Below are positions 21,454 to 31,634 of a stretch of DNA of 64,000 bases, in pieces; the first letter of the stretch is position 1, and each line of letters opens with the position of its first letter. Origin of the DNA: Paucimonas lemoignei. GTDB taxonomy: Bacteria > Pseudomonadota > Gammaproteobacteria > Burkholderiales > Burkholderiaceae_D. The translations under genes were made by a program, and so were the position numbers. The notes beneath the pieces were generated by a model. That model did no database searches. It saw nothing but the letters and a program-made list of their open reading frames with translations, and had not been told where the DNA came from. The DNA is taken from positions 62,001-126,000 of the forward strand of contig NZ_SLZQ01000009.1 in assembly GCF_004342585.1 (NCBI RefSeq). Reading direction: 5' to 3'.

Positions 21454-22659
21454 TTAGGCGATGTCGCGGCCTTGCAATCTGGACGTTTCTAACGTGTCCT
21501 GGTACACGTTCATCGTTGCGTCAGCCATGCGTGCGGCGGAAAATCGGGTATGAGCCGCTTCCCGTCCGGTGGTGCTGAATTTTGCCGAGAGCGATGCGTC
21601 GTTGAGAATGCGGGCCACCGCTGCCGCCAGCGCCGGCGCATTATCGACCGGAACTATAAGTCCGGTTTCCCCATTGCGCACGGCTTCCGTGGTGCCCAGC
21701 GACCGGGTGGCGACGACCGGCAATCCTGCGGCCATGGCTTCCAGCACCACCAATGGATGTCCTTCGAAGAAGGATGGCAGGCAGAACAGGTCGGCTGCCG
21801 CCAACAAGTCGGGAACGTCATTGCGGCGCCCCAGAAATAAGATGCGGTCAACTAAGCCAAGCTCGGCGGCAGTGGCTTGCAAGTCGGCTTCCAGCGGGCC
21901 ACTCCCGACCCAGCCAAGGCGCACATCCGGACAGCTGGTAAGCAGGGCAGGCAAGGCATTCAGCAGCGTCCTGTGGCGCTTTTGCTCGGTAAATCGCGCG
22001 ACTGTCAGTACCAGGCGGTCGTTGCCAATGCCAAGTTCAGCGCGGACTGCCGCACGGCTGCGGAGTGCAGGCTTCGGCGCAATGCCGTTGTGGACGACGG
22101 TGTAGCGCTCCGGGTCGATCCCGGACATGCGAAATGTCTGGCGCGCCGCTTCGCAAACGCAGATGATGCGGTGGACGGATGCGACGCCGCTGGCATAGGC
22201 GGCTTCCAGTTCAGTACTCTTCAGTGCACGCAAGGTGTACGGCAAATGCTCGGTACGGATGATCGCGGATACAGCGAGATTATGGGCGGCCGCTGTCAGG
22301 CCATGGCCTTCCCATCCAATTCCTGCATGGACATGAACGACATCAGGAGAGAACGCATTCAGTGCCGCGATATATTCCTTGCCGCCGTTTTCCAGCGCCT
22401 GGGCGGAAATCACCCTGGCATCCAATTGCGACGCACTGGCTCTTTCGGCCCAGTACCGGGCTTCCGGCGTATCGGCAAAGAGCAGCATGACTTCTGCCTG
22501 CTCTTGTAATGCCGCGGCAAGCGTGACCATATGTTCGCCTACGCCGGAAGGATTCGAACTGTCGGTAACAAGCAAGACGCGCAGGCGTTGAAGCGGGGCG
22601 GCGGGCAGGATGGCAATGGACGGATCGGTTGCTTTGGACGGAGAAACGGTATCGAGCAT
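21454..22659 (-). CDS. GT4-family glycosyltransferase
   Basis: A 401-residue GT-B glycosyltransferase. The N-terminal Rossmann domain has VTDSSNPSGVGEHMVTLA. The C-terminal domain shows VARFTEQKRHRTLLNALP, the EX7E-type nucleotide-sugar region FFEGHPLVVLEAMAAGLPVVAT and the following VRNGETGLIVP. This pattern is typical of retaining family 4 enzymes of capsule, EPS or LPS synthesis. It is divergently placed from the polysaccharide module at 23.4-28 kb and may act in the same pathway. Confidence 0.88.
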   Translation of the reverse strand: MLDTVSPSKATDPSIAILPAAPLQRLRVLLVTDSSNPSGVGEHMVTLAAALQEQAEVMLLFADTPEARYWAERASASQLDARVISAQALENGGKEYIAALNAFSPDVVHVHAGIGWEGHGLTAAAHNLAVSAIIRTEHLPYTLRALKSTELEAAYASGVASVHRIICVCEAARQTFRMSGIDPERYTVVHNGIAPKPALRSRAAVRAELGIGNDRLVLTVARFTEQKRHRTLLNALPALLTSCPDVRLGWVGSGPLEADLQATAAELGLVDRILFLGRRNDVPDLLAAADLFCLPSFFEGHPLVVLEAMAAGLPVVATRSLGTTEAVRNGETGLIVPVDNAPALAAAVARILNDASLSAKFSTTGREAAHTRFSAARMADATMNVYQDTLETSRLQGRDIA

Positions 22660-22825
22660 GCATGACTTTCATTCTTTAGGATGCTTGTTCGACTGAATGC
22701 TTCCGGCACAAGGTCCTTGGCAAAACATTATCCTTATCAAAGGATCTGCAAAGGGAATTTCAATTCTGCTATCCGGTCTATTGGCATCCTCTTCCTGGTT
22801 TCTTTTTCATTCGCCGAGGTGATAT

Positions 22826-23023
22826 ATGCCAACTTCCCATTCCCGATCCACGCCAAGTTCTCCTGGTAAACAAAAAGTGCAGACGGAAGCCGACGCTCAA
22901 TCCATGAATCTGAGCGGCAAGCCGGCGCAAACCCGCAAAAGCAGTCATGACCAGAAAAGCCATAACAAGGCCGGTTCCAACGAAGGCGCCGGCGGCGGCA
23001 AAAAGCAGGAACGCGATCACTAA
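22826..23023 (+). CDS. small hydrophilic, probably disordered protein
   Basis: A 65-residue Ser/Lys/Gly/Gln-rich protein without hydrophobic segments (ends GAGGGKKQERDH). AGGTGAT lies about 6 nt before the ATG and a strong terminator lies 11 bp after the stop, so this is a complete transcription unit. It resembles small stress-induced hydrophilic proteins by composition only; no homology is claimed. Confidence 0.6.
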   Translation: MPTSHSRSTPSSPGKQKVQTEADAQSMNLSGKPAQTRKSSHDQKSHNKAGSNEGAGGGKKQERDH

Positions 23024-23033
23024 TTAATCTAGG

Positions 23034-23064
23034 GAAAAGGTGTCAATCGACACCTTTTCTGGAA
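23034..23064 (+). terminator. strong hairpin terminator
   Basis: An 11-bp perfect stem (23034-23044 with 23049-23059) around a 4-nt AATC loop. The stem has A-rich and T-rich flanks, so it can work in both directions. It directly follows the small hydrophilic gene. Confidence 0.8.
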
Positions 23065-23355
23065 GCTCAACAAGGCAGGCAACCCCTGCCTTTATTTTGT
23101 TTACGCGCATGGCCGTTCCAACTTGGCCTGCGTAGTGACATGGAAGCACCCTTCTAAAAACTTGACTGAAACACGTCCGGAATAAGAGAAGTTCCGCATT
23201 CATGCTTGGGATCAAGAATTGCGCTCTGTCAAATGGAAACTCGTGAAACTTATGAGGAATAAAAAAGAATGCGCAGGCAGGTTGAACAAAATGTACAGAG
23301 CAGCTTCAAACAGAAGTTGTACTAAAGACAATTAATTGCATAAGGCCAAAAATAC
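23065..23355. other. intergenic leader of polysaccharide module
   Basis: About 290 bp without a supported gene between the terminator and the glycosyltransferase start. The 3' part is AT-rich and should contain the promoter of the 23356-27990 operon. No defined operator is visible. Confidence 0.35.
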
Positions 23356-24564
23356 ATGGATACCATCATCGTGTTCTCCCACCTGCGCTGGGATTTTGTT
23401 TATCAGCGGCCTCAACATTTGCTTTCCAGGCTTGCGAAACATTATCGAATTATTTGCCTGGAAGAACCGATATACCGCGAAGGTAGTGCCGATTTAGAAG
23501 TTTCCGAACCGATCCCTAATTTGCTTGTGTGTAAACCGTATACGCCGGTAAAGCACTTTGGTTTTACTGATGAGCAAATGCCCTACCTGCGCCAGATAGT
23601 GCAGAAATTAGATAAGGAATACGACATCTCGATTGCCTGGTTCTACACGCCGATGGCCTTGCCGCTCCTCGAAGAGGTGGATGCCCGTCGCGTCGTGTAC
23701 GACTGCATGGATGAACTGAGCGCTTTCAAGAATCCGCCGCCGCAGCTCATCGAGCGCGAGAAGACCTTTCTCAAGACCGCCGACTTGGTGTTTACCGGCG
23801 GCCCCAGCCTCTACGAGGCCAAGAAGGGCAAGAACCCCAATGTGCATTGCTTCCCCAGCAGCGTCGATGCCAATCACTTTCGTCAGGCCCTGGACCGCAA
23901 TATCGCTTACCCCGCCCACGAAGACATGCCCAAGCCGCGCCTGGGTTTCTATGGCGTCATCGATGAGCGCTTCGACCCGGAACTGGTAGACAAACTGGCG
24001 GATGCGCATCCTGAATGGCAAATCGTGCTGGTCGGTCCGGTAGTGAAAATCGACCCATCGATTCTGCCTCGCCGCGACAACATCCATTACATGGGACAGC
24101 AGTCGTACAACACGCTGCCGCAATTCCTGGCGAGCTGGGACGTATGCCTGATGCCGTTTGCAATGAATGAATCCACGCGTTTCATCAGCCCGACCAAGTC
24201 GCTGGAATACATGGCCGCCGAACTGCCGATCGTCAGCACGCCGATCAAGGATGTGGTCGACCTGCACAGCGACGTGGTGGAAATCGCCGCCGACGCTGAC
24301 GAATTCATCGCTGCCTGCGAACGCATGGTGTCATTGTCCAGCGATGAAATGCGACACAAGATCCGCGTCATGCGTGAAAAACTCGCCGAGACTTCCTGGG
24401 ACATGACGGCATCGAAGATGCATGCGCTGCTGCAAAGCATCGATGCGGAAGACCTCGATGAGGACGAGAGCGTGGAAGGCGATGCCGAGGATCTCTCGGA
24501 AGAGCTGCTGGCGTCTGCAAATGGCAAGATCGCCAGCGTACCACTGACCGCCGCTCAAAAATAA
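23356..24564 (+). CDS. glycosyltransferase of galactofuranose/polysaccharide module
   Basis: A 402-residue GT-B type protein beginning MDTIIVFSHLRWDFVYQRPQ, a start typical of glycosyltransferases encoded beside UDP-galactopyranose mutases. The C-terminal domain shows LGFYGVIDERFDPEL, IVLVGPVVKIDPS and the donor-site segment SPTKSLEYMAAELPIVSTPI. A variable acidic tail follows (DEDESVEGDAEDLSEE). It is the first gene of a three-gene operon; the next start lies 3 bp after its stop. It probably transfers a sugar, perhaps galactofuranose made by the third gene. Confidence 0.85.
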   Translation: MDTIIVFSHLRWDFVYQRPQHLLSRLAKHYRIICLEEPIYREGSADLEVSEPIPNLLVCKPYTPVKHFGFTDEQMPYLRQIVQKLDKEYDISIAWFYTPMALPLLEEVDARRVVYDCMDELSAFKNPPPQLIEREKTFLKTADLVFTGGPSLYEAKKGKNPNVHCFPSSVDANHFRQALDRNIAYPAHEDMPKPRLGFYGVIDERFDPELVDKLADAHPEWQIVLVGPVVKIDPSILPRRDNIHYMGQQSYNTLPQFLASWDVCLMPFAMNESTRFISPTKSLEYMAAELPIVSTPIKDVVDLHSDVVEIAADADEFIAACERMVSLSSDEMRHKIRVMREKLAETSWDMTASKMHALLQSIDAEDLDEDESVEGDAEDLSEELLASANGKIASVPLTAAQK

Positions 24565-24567
24565 CGG

Positions 24568-26823
24568 ATGCCCATGACTGAAAAAAACGATCAGGCAACC
24601 GGCCGTGAGATCGCCTTGTGGGGCGGCCTCGAATGCACGGTCAATCGGGTACAGGACGATTACTTCAGCCAGCTGGACAGAAACGGGCACGCCACCCGCG
24701 AAGGCGATCTCGAACGCTTTGCGCGACTGGGCATCCGCGCCATCCGTTATCCCGTGTTGTGGGAGCGGACCGCGCCGGACGGCCTGGAAAGCGCGGACTG
24801 GTCATGGACGGATGAACGCTTGCCGGCCTTGCAGAAGCTGGGCATCACGCCGATCGCCGGCCTGGTGCACCACGGCAGCGGACCGCGTCATACCAGCCTG
24901 GTGGATCCGCAGTTCGCGGAAAAACTGGCCAAATTCGCGCGTGCCGTGGCCCAGCGCTATCCCTGGCTCGAGTACTACACGCCGGTCAACGAGCCCCTGA
25001 CGACGGCACGCTTCAGCGGCTTGTACGGCGTATGGTATCCGCATGGGCGAGACGAGCGCACCTTTATCCAGGCGCTCCTGAACCAGTGCCGCGGGGTAGT
25101 GCTGTCGATGCGTGCCATCCGCGAGGTTAACCCGCAGGCAAAGCTGGTGCAGACGGATGACCTGGGCAAAACCTACGGCACGCCTGAAATGTCCGAACTG
25201 GTGGAGTTCTATAACGAACGCCGCTGGCTGGGGTGGGATCTCCTGTGCGGCAAGGTCGGGCCCGAGCATCCGCTGTGGGATTACCTGCTCGCGACGGGTA
25301 TCGATGAGGCGGAATTCCTCTGGTTCCGTGCCAATCCGTGTCCGCCCGATATCATCGGCGTCAACTACTACATCACCAGCGAGCGCTGGCTCGACCATCG
25401 CGTGCAGCGCTACCCCGAGCGCTATGTCGGTACCTACCGCGGCTTGCAGCATGCCGATATCGAAACGCCGCGCGCACTGGCCACGCCGACTCCTGGCATC
25501 GGTCCCTTGCTGCAGGAAGCCTGGGACCGGTATGGCTTGCCGATCGCGATTACGGAAGCGCACATCGATGCCACCCGCGAAGACCAGATGCGCTGGCTGC
25601 TGGAAATCTGGGAAGCGGCAAAGACAGTACGGCGCAACGGTGCGGACGTACGGGCAGTCACCGTGTGGGCGTTGCTCGGTTCCTATGACTGGAACTGCCT
25701 GGTCACCGCATGCCGAGGCTATTACGAGCCAGGTCCGCTCGACGTGCGCTCCAAGCCGCCGCGGCCGACAGCCGTGGCAAGCCTGATGCGGGAACTGTCA
25801 AGCGGCGGCGACCTCTCGCATCCGGTGTTGCAGGGGCAGGGCTGGTGGCGCCGGTCGGGGCGGTTCTTCTGTCCGCCGGTAGCTGCCTCCGGCATCGTCG
25901 CGGCAATGCCCGTGGTCGTGCGCAACAAGGATACCAGCCCGGCCGTTCAACCGATTCTGATTACCGGCGCCACCGGCACACTCGGCAGCGCTTTTGCGCG
26001 CATCTGTGAAAACCGGCATCTGGCATACCACCTGCTCAGCCGCAGCGAGATGGATATCGCCGATGTCGATTCGGTCGAGCGCACCATCGCGCATTACAAA
26101 CCCTGGGCAATCATCAATGCCTGCGGCTACGTGCGCGTGGATGACGCGGAAAAGGAAGTCGAACGCTGCTTCCGCGAAAACGTGCATGGCCCGTCTCTGC
26201 TTGCCAGGGTGTGCGCGCGGCATGGCATTCAGTTGCTGACTTTCTCGAGCGACCTCGTCTTCGATGGAAGCCAGCAGTCGCCTTACGTCGAGACCGATGC
26301 GGTGGCGCCGCTGAATGTCTATGGCAAGAGCAAGGCCGAGTCGGAAAGCCGGGTGCTGGAGTCGCATCCAGATGCGCTGGTTGTCCGCACCAGCGCTTTC
26401 TTCGGCCCCTGGGACCGCTACAACTTCGTCACCCAGGCCTTGCAGGCGCTGAGCGATGGCCAGCCTTTTATGGCGGCATGCGACATGACGGTTTCTCCCA
26501 CCTATGTGCCTGACCTGGTGAATGCCAGCCTGGACCTGCTGATCGATAAGGAAAAGGGCATCTGGCATCTGTCCAATTCCCAGGCGGTCACCTGGGCGGA
26601 ACTGGCGCTCAAGGCATGCAACATGGCCGGAATCGATGCCAGCCGGCTCGAGGCCAAGCCATCGAAGGAACTCGGCTATGTGGCGCCGCGCCCCATGTAC
26701 AGCGCGCTCCTGAGCGAACGCGGCATTCTCCTGCCCGCACTTGATGATGCGTTATCCCGCTATTTGCAGTCGCGCCAACAAGCCGTCGAGGAAGAAGTTC
26801 CCGGGCTGGCAGCGCAATCCTAG
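24568..26823 (+). CDS. GH1-like glycosidase / RmlD-like reductase fusion
   Basis: A 751-residue protein with two enzymes. Residues about 10-410 resemble family 1 glycoside hydrolases: the acid/base glutamate is in TPVNEPLTTARFSGLYG and the nucleophile region reads ITEAHIDATRED. Residues about 455-735 are an extended SDR of the dTDP-4-dehydrorhamnose reductase family: TGATGTLG binds the dinucleotide, FSSDLVFDG follows and YGKSK is the catalytic Tyr-xxx-Lys. The hydrolase part may act as a transglycosidase or binding domain; the SDR part would make a deoxy-sugar donor. It is embedded between a glycosyltransferase and glf in one operon. Confidence 0.82.
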   Translation: MPMTEKNDQATGREIALWGGLECTVNRVQDDYFSQLDRNGHATREGDLERFARLGIRAIRYPVLWERTAPDGLESADWSWTDERLPALQKLGITPIAGLVHHGSGPRHTSLVDPQFAEKLAKFARAVAQRYPWLEYYTPVNEPLTTARFSGLYGVWYPHGRDERTFIQALLNQCRGVVLSMRAIREVNPQAKLVQTDDLGKTYGTPEMSELVEFYNERRWLGWDLLCGKVGPEHPLWDYLLATGIDEAEFLWFRANPCPPDIIGVNYYITSERWLDHRVQRYPERYVGTYRGLQHADIETPRALATPTPGIGPLLQEAWDRYGLPIAITEAHIDATREDQMRWLLEIWEAAKTVRRNGADVRAVTVWALLGSYDWNCLVTACRGYYEPGPLDVRSKPPRPTAVASLMRELSSGGDLSHPVLQGQGWWRRSGRFFCPPVAASGIVAAMPVVVRNKDTSPAVQPILITGATGTLGSAFARICENRHLAYHLLSRSEMDIADVDSVERTIAHYKPWAIINACGYVRVDDAEKEVERCFRENVHGPSLLARVCARHGIQLLTFSSDLVFDGSQQSPYVETDAVAPLNVYGKSKAESESRVLESHPDALVVRTSAFFGPWDRYNFVTQALQALSDGQPFMAACDMTVSPTYVPDLVNASLDLLIDKEKGIWHLSNSQAVTWAELALKACNMAGIDASRLEAKPSKELGYVAPRPMYSALLSERGILLPALDDALSRYLQSRQQAVEEEVPGLAAQS

Positions 26824-27990
<1,167 letters not shown>

Positions 27991-28026
27991 GTCCTGAATC
28001 GGTAATTTAGTAAGTCTTTGACAGAA

Positions 28027-28056
28027 TGCGGCCTTGGTAACAAGGCCGCAATTTTT
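28027..28056 (+). terminator. terminator of the glf operon
   Basis: A 10-bp perfect stem (28027-28036 with 28041-28050), GTAA tetraloop, then a T5 run. It lies 37 bp after the glf stop. Confidence 0.9.
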
Positions 28057-28573
28057 CATTCCGCGTTCTTTGCCCCGTGTTGTGCAGCCTGAATTCCTGG
28101 TTTTTCCGCGACAGGTTATCCAGCCGTTTTTCTTCCATCTAGTAGTTTTGCAGAGGCTAGACGGCAATCCACTATGCCCTCATTGCCCATATATTGCCAT
28201 TTTGCAAGCTGCGTCGTCCCATAACCTGCAGATCGAGCTGGCGATGCCAAAAAGAAACTTTCAGCGCAGCATAGGAAAATTCCGATGCCTGTCAGCATTA
28301 TTGCCTTGATTTTTATCAACGGAAAAAATTTCCTAATAATCATGAACTTAGGAAACTGCAGGGTGGCTTATCCACAGACTTTTCCACGTTTATCGGGGAT
28401 AACCTTTGCCAGTGGATAATTTGCTCAGAACGCATCCTTGACTTAACAATAACCAGGAAGCTGGAATTAATGTTCCGAAAAATCAGGAGGAAGAGCGGAG
28501 AAAGGCCCGCCGCTGTTGCCTATGCAAGTGCAAAGCCGGACGAGCCTTCATGAGAGGAGAGAGGCTGAAGTGT
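28057..28573. other. convergent intergenic region with DnaA-box-like cluster
   Basis: About 520 bp between the ends of convergent genes, so no promoter is required here. It holds a perfect DnaA box TTATCCACA (28368-28376), a near-box TTTTCCACG (28380-28388), a reverse near-box AGTGGATAA (28411-28419) and an inverted repeat TTTCCTAA-N11-TTAGGAAA (28329-28336/28348-28355). A minus-strand frame at 28116-28343 (75 residues, signal-like N-terminus) has no ribosome site and is not called. Confidence 0.4.
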
Positions 28574-29443
28574 TTACCGCACCGCCCGCAAATCGAGTCT
28601 GCCTTCCGAGATCGGCGGACACCAGTAATACCCGCCACTGACAGGCTGGCTGAAGCGGAACAGCGCATCCGTAATGCCGTCTTCCAGCCCGGCCATGCGG
28701 CGCAGCTGCGCTTCGAAGGCATCGAGCGAGCGGCCAAAGGCTAGGAACAACAGCCCAGCCTTACCGCCTTCCGCCCAGGGCATCGAACGGCGCACGACAA
28801 ATGCCTCGGGGCTGAAGCTTTCCTGGGCAGTGCGCTTGACGTGTGCCGACTCGGGCGCGTCATCCAGTTCTTCGTTGTCGCTCTTGCGGCGCCCCATGAT
28901 ATTGTCCTGCTCATCTTGCGGCAGGCGCGCGAAATGATCCAGGTCGTGCGCCCAGTGCTGCACGGCGGCGAAGCTGCTGCCCGGGATATTGCTGGAGATT
29001 GCGGCCTGAAATGCGTCTTCTGCCTGGGGATTTTCCGTGCCATCCTCGTAACCGGTCAGGTCATGGCCGGTCTTGTAACGAAAGGCTTCGGTCATTTGTA
29101 CTAGTCGCAGCGCCGGCGCCAAGGCAGCTTCGACTTCACGGGTGCGATGCAGCAGTTCGCCACGGTCGTCGCCACGCAGCCAGCACCACAGCGCATGCTG
29201 GGTCGAGGGAATATCGATGTCCGCATTGCGCATGGCCGGAAAAGCGCGCAATCCTTCGATCTGTCGGCCTAATGCCTGCACCAGCGGCTCGCCCAATCCG
29301 ACAACGGTATGTTCGCCATCGGCAATGCGAGCCAGATTATCGAGCGCTGCGGGGAGCTTAGCCGGCGATTCCAGCTTAAAGAATAGGTGGCGTGCCTGTG
29401 CCGGAATCGGGGCATCCAGAATGGCGGGCTGGTAAGGCTTCAT
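28574..29443 (-). CDS. Dyp-type heme peroxidase
   Basis: A 289-residue dye-decolorizing peroxidase of the cytosolic B type. The distal-side GxxDG signature is in TGYEDGTENP, with the catalytic aspartate; the proximal heme histidine is in SAHVKRT; the conserved arginine of the RRSMPW segment follows. GAGGAG precedes the ATG at 29443, so I shorten the frame from 29464. No Tat signal is present, unlike EfeB, so it acts in the cytoplasm or an encapsulin. The first small-RNA candidate ends just upstream of it. Confidence 0.92.
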   Translation of the reverse strand: MKPYQPAILDAPIPAQARHLFFKLESPAKLPAALDNLARIADGEHTVVGLGEPLVQALGRQIEGLRAFPAMRNADIDIPSTQHALWCWLRGDDRGELLHRTREVEAALAPALRLVQMTEAFRYKTGHDLTGYEDGTENPQAEDAFQAAISSNIPGSSFAAVQHWAHDLDHFARLPQDEQDNIMGRRKSDNEELDDAPESAHVKRTAQESFSPEAFVVRRSMPWAEGGKAGLLFLAFGRSLDAFEAQLRRMAGLEDGITDALFRFSQPVSGGYYWCPPISEGRLDLRAVR

Positions 29444-29471
29444 GTATTTCTCCTCGAAAAGCATGATTTTA

Positions 29472-29567
29472 TAAAAAAAAACCCGCAGGCCTTGCGGCTT
29501 GCGGGTAAATCCAATTCAAGAAGACTTGGAGGAGACAGGTGAAATCTTAACGATTGGCATGCCCCCT
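29472..29567 (-). ncRNA. candidate small RNA with CUCCUCC loop, copy A
   Basis: On the minus strand a TATAAA box (29574-29579) precedes a transcript of about 95 nt. It contains a 7-bp hairpin (plus-strand 29521-29527 with 29542-29548) whose loop exposes CUCCUCC, an anti-Shine-Dalgarno sequence. A short linker and a GC-rich terminator hairpin (29481-29506) with nine U follow. A second copy lies at 31527-31622 with about 75 percent identity. The stem is preserved by paired insertions in the two copies (T on one arm, G on the other), which supports selection on structure. The layout resembles the CcsR/cuckoo class of CUCCUCC-loop sRNAs known in proteobacteria. Confidence 0.6.
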
Positions 29568-29653
29568 GTCTGCTTTATATTAGGAATAGGTGATATATGA
29601 ATTTCTTATACCATTTTCCGGATATATAAATATGCTTAGGTATGCCAGCAAGC

Positions 29654-30490
29654 CTACTGCAAGTTGGCGAGCGCATCCATGATCTGCGTAATTCCTTCCA
29701 AGGCGCCAAGTTCGATACTGATACATCGCTTGTCGCCAACCGCAGCTTCAGTCGGATTGATGCGTATGAGCGGACTTCCCAGCGATTCGCCATAGTGCCG
29801 CACGGTAGGAATGGCGGTGCCGGCGCCAATCTCCATGACGACGAGCTTTTCCGTGCGCGCCAGCCAGGCATCCAGGCGTGCCAGTTGTCGTTCTGTCGCG
29901 CTGTCGTCCCAATCCCAGTCGCTGAACATCAGGATATTTGGCCGCGCCAATCCGCCACACGCAGGGCAGGTCGGCAACGCGGACATTAGCTTGCATTGGC
30001 CGGCATCGATGACCGGCTCAAACTCATCCGCCGGCCATGGAGACTGTCCGCATCCGTTCAGGCATTGCAGGTGATGAATCGTGCCGTGGCATTCCACGAT
30101 ACGCCCCGGAGTAATCCCTGCCTTTTGAAACTGGCCATCGACGTTACTGGTGAAAACCCCGATTCCCTTTGGCAGTTGCCGTGATAAATCCAGCAGTCTG
30201 GCAAATCCCGCATGCGGCTGCGTCCGGCGGTAGAGCTGCAGGCGGTGTCCATAGAATCCCCACGCGACTTCCGGCATGGAGTGGAATGCCGCAGGACTGG
30301 CGATCTCATGAAAACGCATGCCAAGCGTCCCCAGCGCCGGATAGGCGCGCCAGAAGCCTTGCTCGCCGCGAAAGTCCGGCAATCCCGAATCGATGCCGAT
30401 GCCTGCGCCGGCCGTGATGAGCACGGCATCGGCATCAGCGAGCAGCGCGGCTGCCTCATGGCATGCGGCTTGGATAGGGGTGGTATTCAT
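29654..30490 (-). CDS. sirtuin-family NAD-dependent protein deacylase
   Basis: A 278-residue sirtuin. The NAD-binding GAGIGIDSGLPDFRG is near residue 28, the pocket motif SNVDGQFQKAG follows (usually QNVDGLH), and the catalytic histidine is in ECHGTIHHLQC. A zinc site is formed by the cysteines around LQCLNGC and CPAC, and the ribose-binding region reads VVMEIGAGTAIP. It removes acyl groups from lysines, consuming NAD. The ATG at 30490 gives a normal-length protein; longer frames run into the divergent dehydrogenase promoter. Confidence 0.9.
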   Translation of the reverse strand: MNTTPIQAACHEAAALLADADAVLITAGAGIGIDSGLPDFRGEQGFWRAYPALGTLGMRFHEIASPAAFHSMPEVAWGFYGHRLQLYRRTQPHAGFARLLDLSRQLPKGIGVFTSNVDGQFQKAGITPGRIVECHGTIHHLQCLNGCGQSPWPADEFEPVIDAGQCKLMSALPTCPACGGLARPNILMFSDWDWDDSATERQLARLDAWLARTEKLVVMEIGAGTAIPTVRHYGESLGSPLIRINPTEAAVGDKRCISIELGALEGITQIMDALANLQ

Positions 30491-30679
30491 CGTGGAAAAA
30501 TGCGGGATATGGTCAGGCTGGGTGGAAGCTACATGGTACGTGCTGCGGCGGACGAACGCAAAAGTTGACGCATCGCCCAGGACGTTTTGGGTAAATAAAT
30601 AGGTACAATCGCGCTTGCATGAAATATATCGAACGGTATTTCGCCGCCAGGGCGGAGACCACTCAACATGGAGAGCAAG

Positions 30680-31528
30680 ATGAGTATTGAAGTTGTCGGC
30701 ATCATTGGTTCGGGACAAATGGGCAGCGGCATTGCCCAGGTTTGCGCAGCAGCCGGTCTGAAAGTTATCATGCGCGATATCAATGACGCAGCAATCGCCA
30801 AGGGCATGGGGGCGATTTCTTCCAGCCTGGACCGCGGCATCAAGAGCGGCAAGCTGACAGCCGAACAAAAGGAGCAGACGCTATCCCGCATCCAGGGCAC
30901 GACCGCATTGGCAGATTTGGCTCCGGCTGATTTCATTATCGAGGCCGCGACCGAAAACCTCGGCTTGAAACAGCAAATCCTGAAAGAGCTGGAAGGCATC
31001 GCCAAGCCGGACTGCATCATCGCCACCAACACCTCTTCCGTGTCGATCACCAAGCTGGGCGCCACGCTGGCCAACCCCGAACGCTTCGTCGGCATGCATT
31101 TCTTTAATCCGGTGCCGGTGATGTCGCTGGTAGAGATCATTAGCGGTTTGCGCACCAGCGACAATGTCGTCGCAGTCACCCGCGCCCTCGCCGAGCGCGT
31201 CGGTAAGACGCCGATCTCCGTCAAGAATGCACCGGGCTTCGTGGTTAACCGCTTGCTCATCCCGATGATCAACGAAGCCATTTTCGTGTTGCAGGAAGGC
31301 GTGGCTTCGCCCGAAGAGATCGACGCCGGCATGAAGCTGGGGGCAAATCATCCGATCGGCCCGCTGGCACTGGCGGATCTGATCGGCCTCGATGTGTGTC
31401 TCGCCGTGATGGAAGTGTTCTACCGCGACTTCAACGATTCGAAGTATCGTCCGGCCCCGCTGCTGAAGGAAATGGTCGATGGCGGCATGCTTGGCCGTAA
31501 GACCGGCAAGGGCTTCTACACGTATTAA
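30680..31528 (+). CDS. 3-hydroxybutyryl-CoA dehydrogenase
   Basis: A 282-residue enzyme that oxidises or reduces (S)-3-hydroxybutyryl-CoA with NAD(P). The Rossmann loop [15 protein letters not shown] is at the N-terminus, the catalytic histidine is in [12 protein letters not shown] preceded by NTSSVSIT, and the C-terminal domain ends [21 protein letters not shown] upstream favours the ATG at 30680 over 30668 and gives the usual family length. With the FabH-like synthase and thiolase downstream it forms a short-chain acyl-CoA set. Its stop codon lies within the T-run of the oppositely directed sRNA terminator. Confidence 0.92.
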   Translation: MSIEVVGIIGSGQMGSGIAQVCAAAGLKVIMRDINDAAIAKGMGAISSSLDRGIKSGKLTAEQKEQTLSRIQGTTALADLAPADFIIEAATENLGLKQQILKELEGIAKPDCIIATNTSSVSITKLGATLANPERFVGMHFFNPVPVMSLVEIISGLRTSDNVVAVTRALAERVGKTPISVKNAPGFVVNRLLIPMINEAIFVLQEGVASPEEIDAGMKLGANHPIGPLALADLIGLDVCLAVMEVFYRDFNDSKYRPAPLLKEMVDGGMLGRKTGKGFYTY

Positions 31529-31622
31529 AAAAAAGCCCGCAGGCCTTGTCGGCTTGCGGGCTGAATCCAATTCAAGAAGATTGGAGGAGACGGATGCAAT
31601 CTTATCCAAAGGACGGGCTAAG
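31527..31622 (-). ncRNA. candidate small RNA with CUCCUCC loop, copy B
   Basis: Sibling of the candidate at 29472. The minus strand carries TATAAAGCAGAC (box at 31629-31634), then a 6-bp perfect hairpin (plus-strand 31577-31582 with 31598-31603) with CUCCUCC in the loop (GGAGGAG at 31583-31589 on the plus strand). The same linker sense and a terminator hairpin (31534-31561) with eight U follow. Identity with copy A extends about 35 bp upstream of the box, so promoter and RNA were duplicated together. It is antisense only to the very end of the dehydrogenase gene. Confidence 0.6.
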
Positions 31623-31634
31623 GTCTGCTTTATA

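Noticed and set aside
28116-28343. Minus-strand 75-codon frame with signal-like start
   Set aside because: No ribosome site and it crosses the inverted-repeat region; too weak to call.
28368-28419. DnaA boxes as a replication origin
   Set aside because: No dnaA, dnaN, parAB or AT-rich unwinding element with iterons nearby; only a small cluster of boxes.
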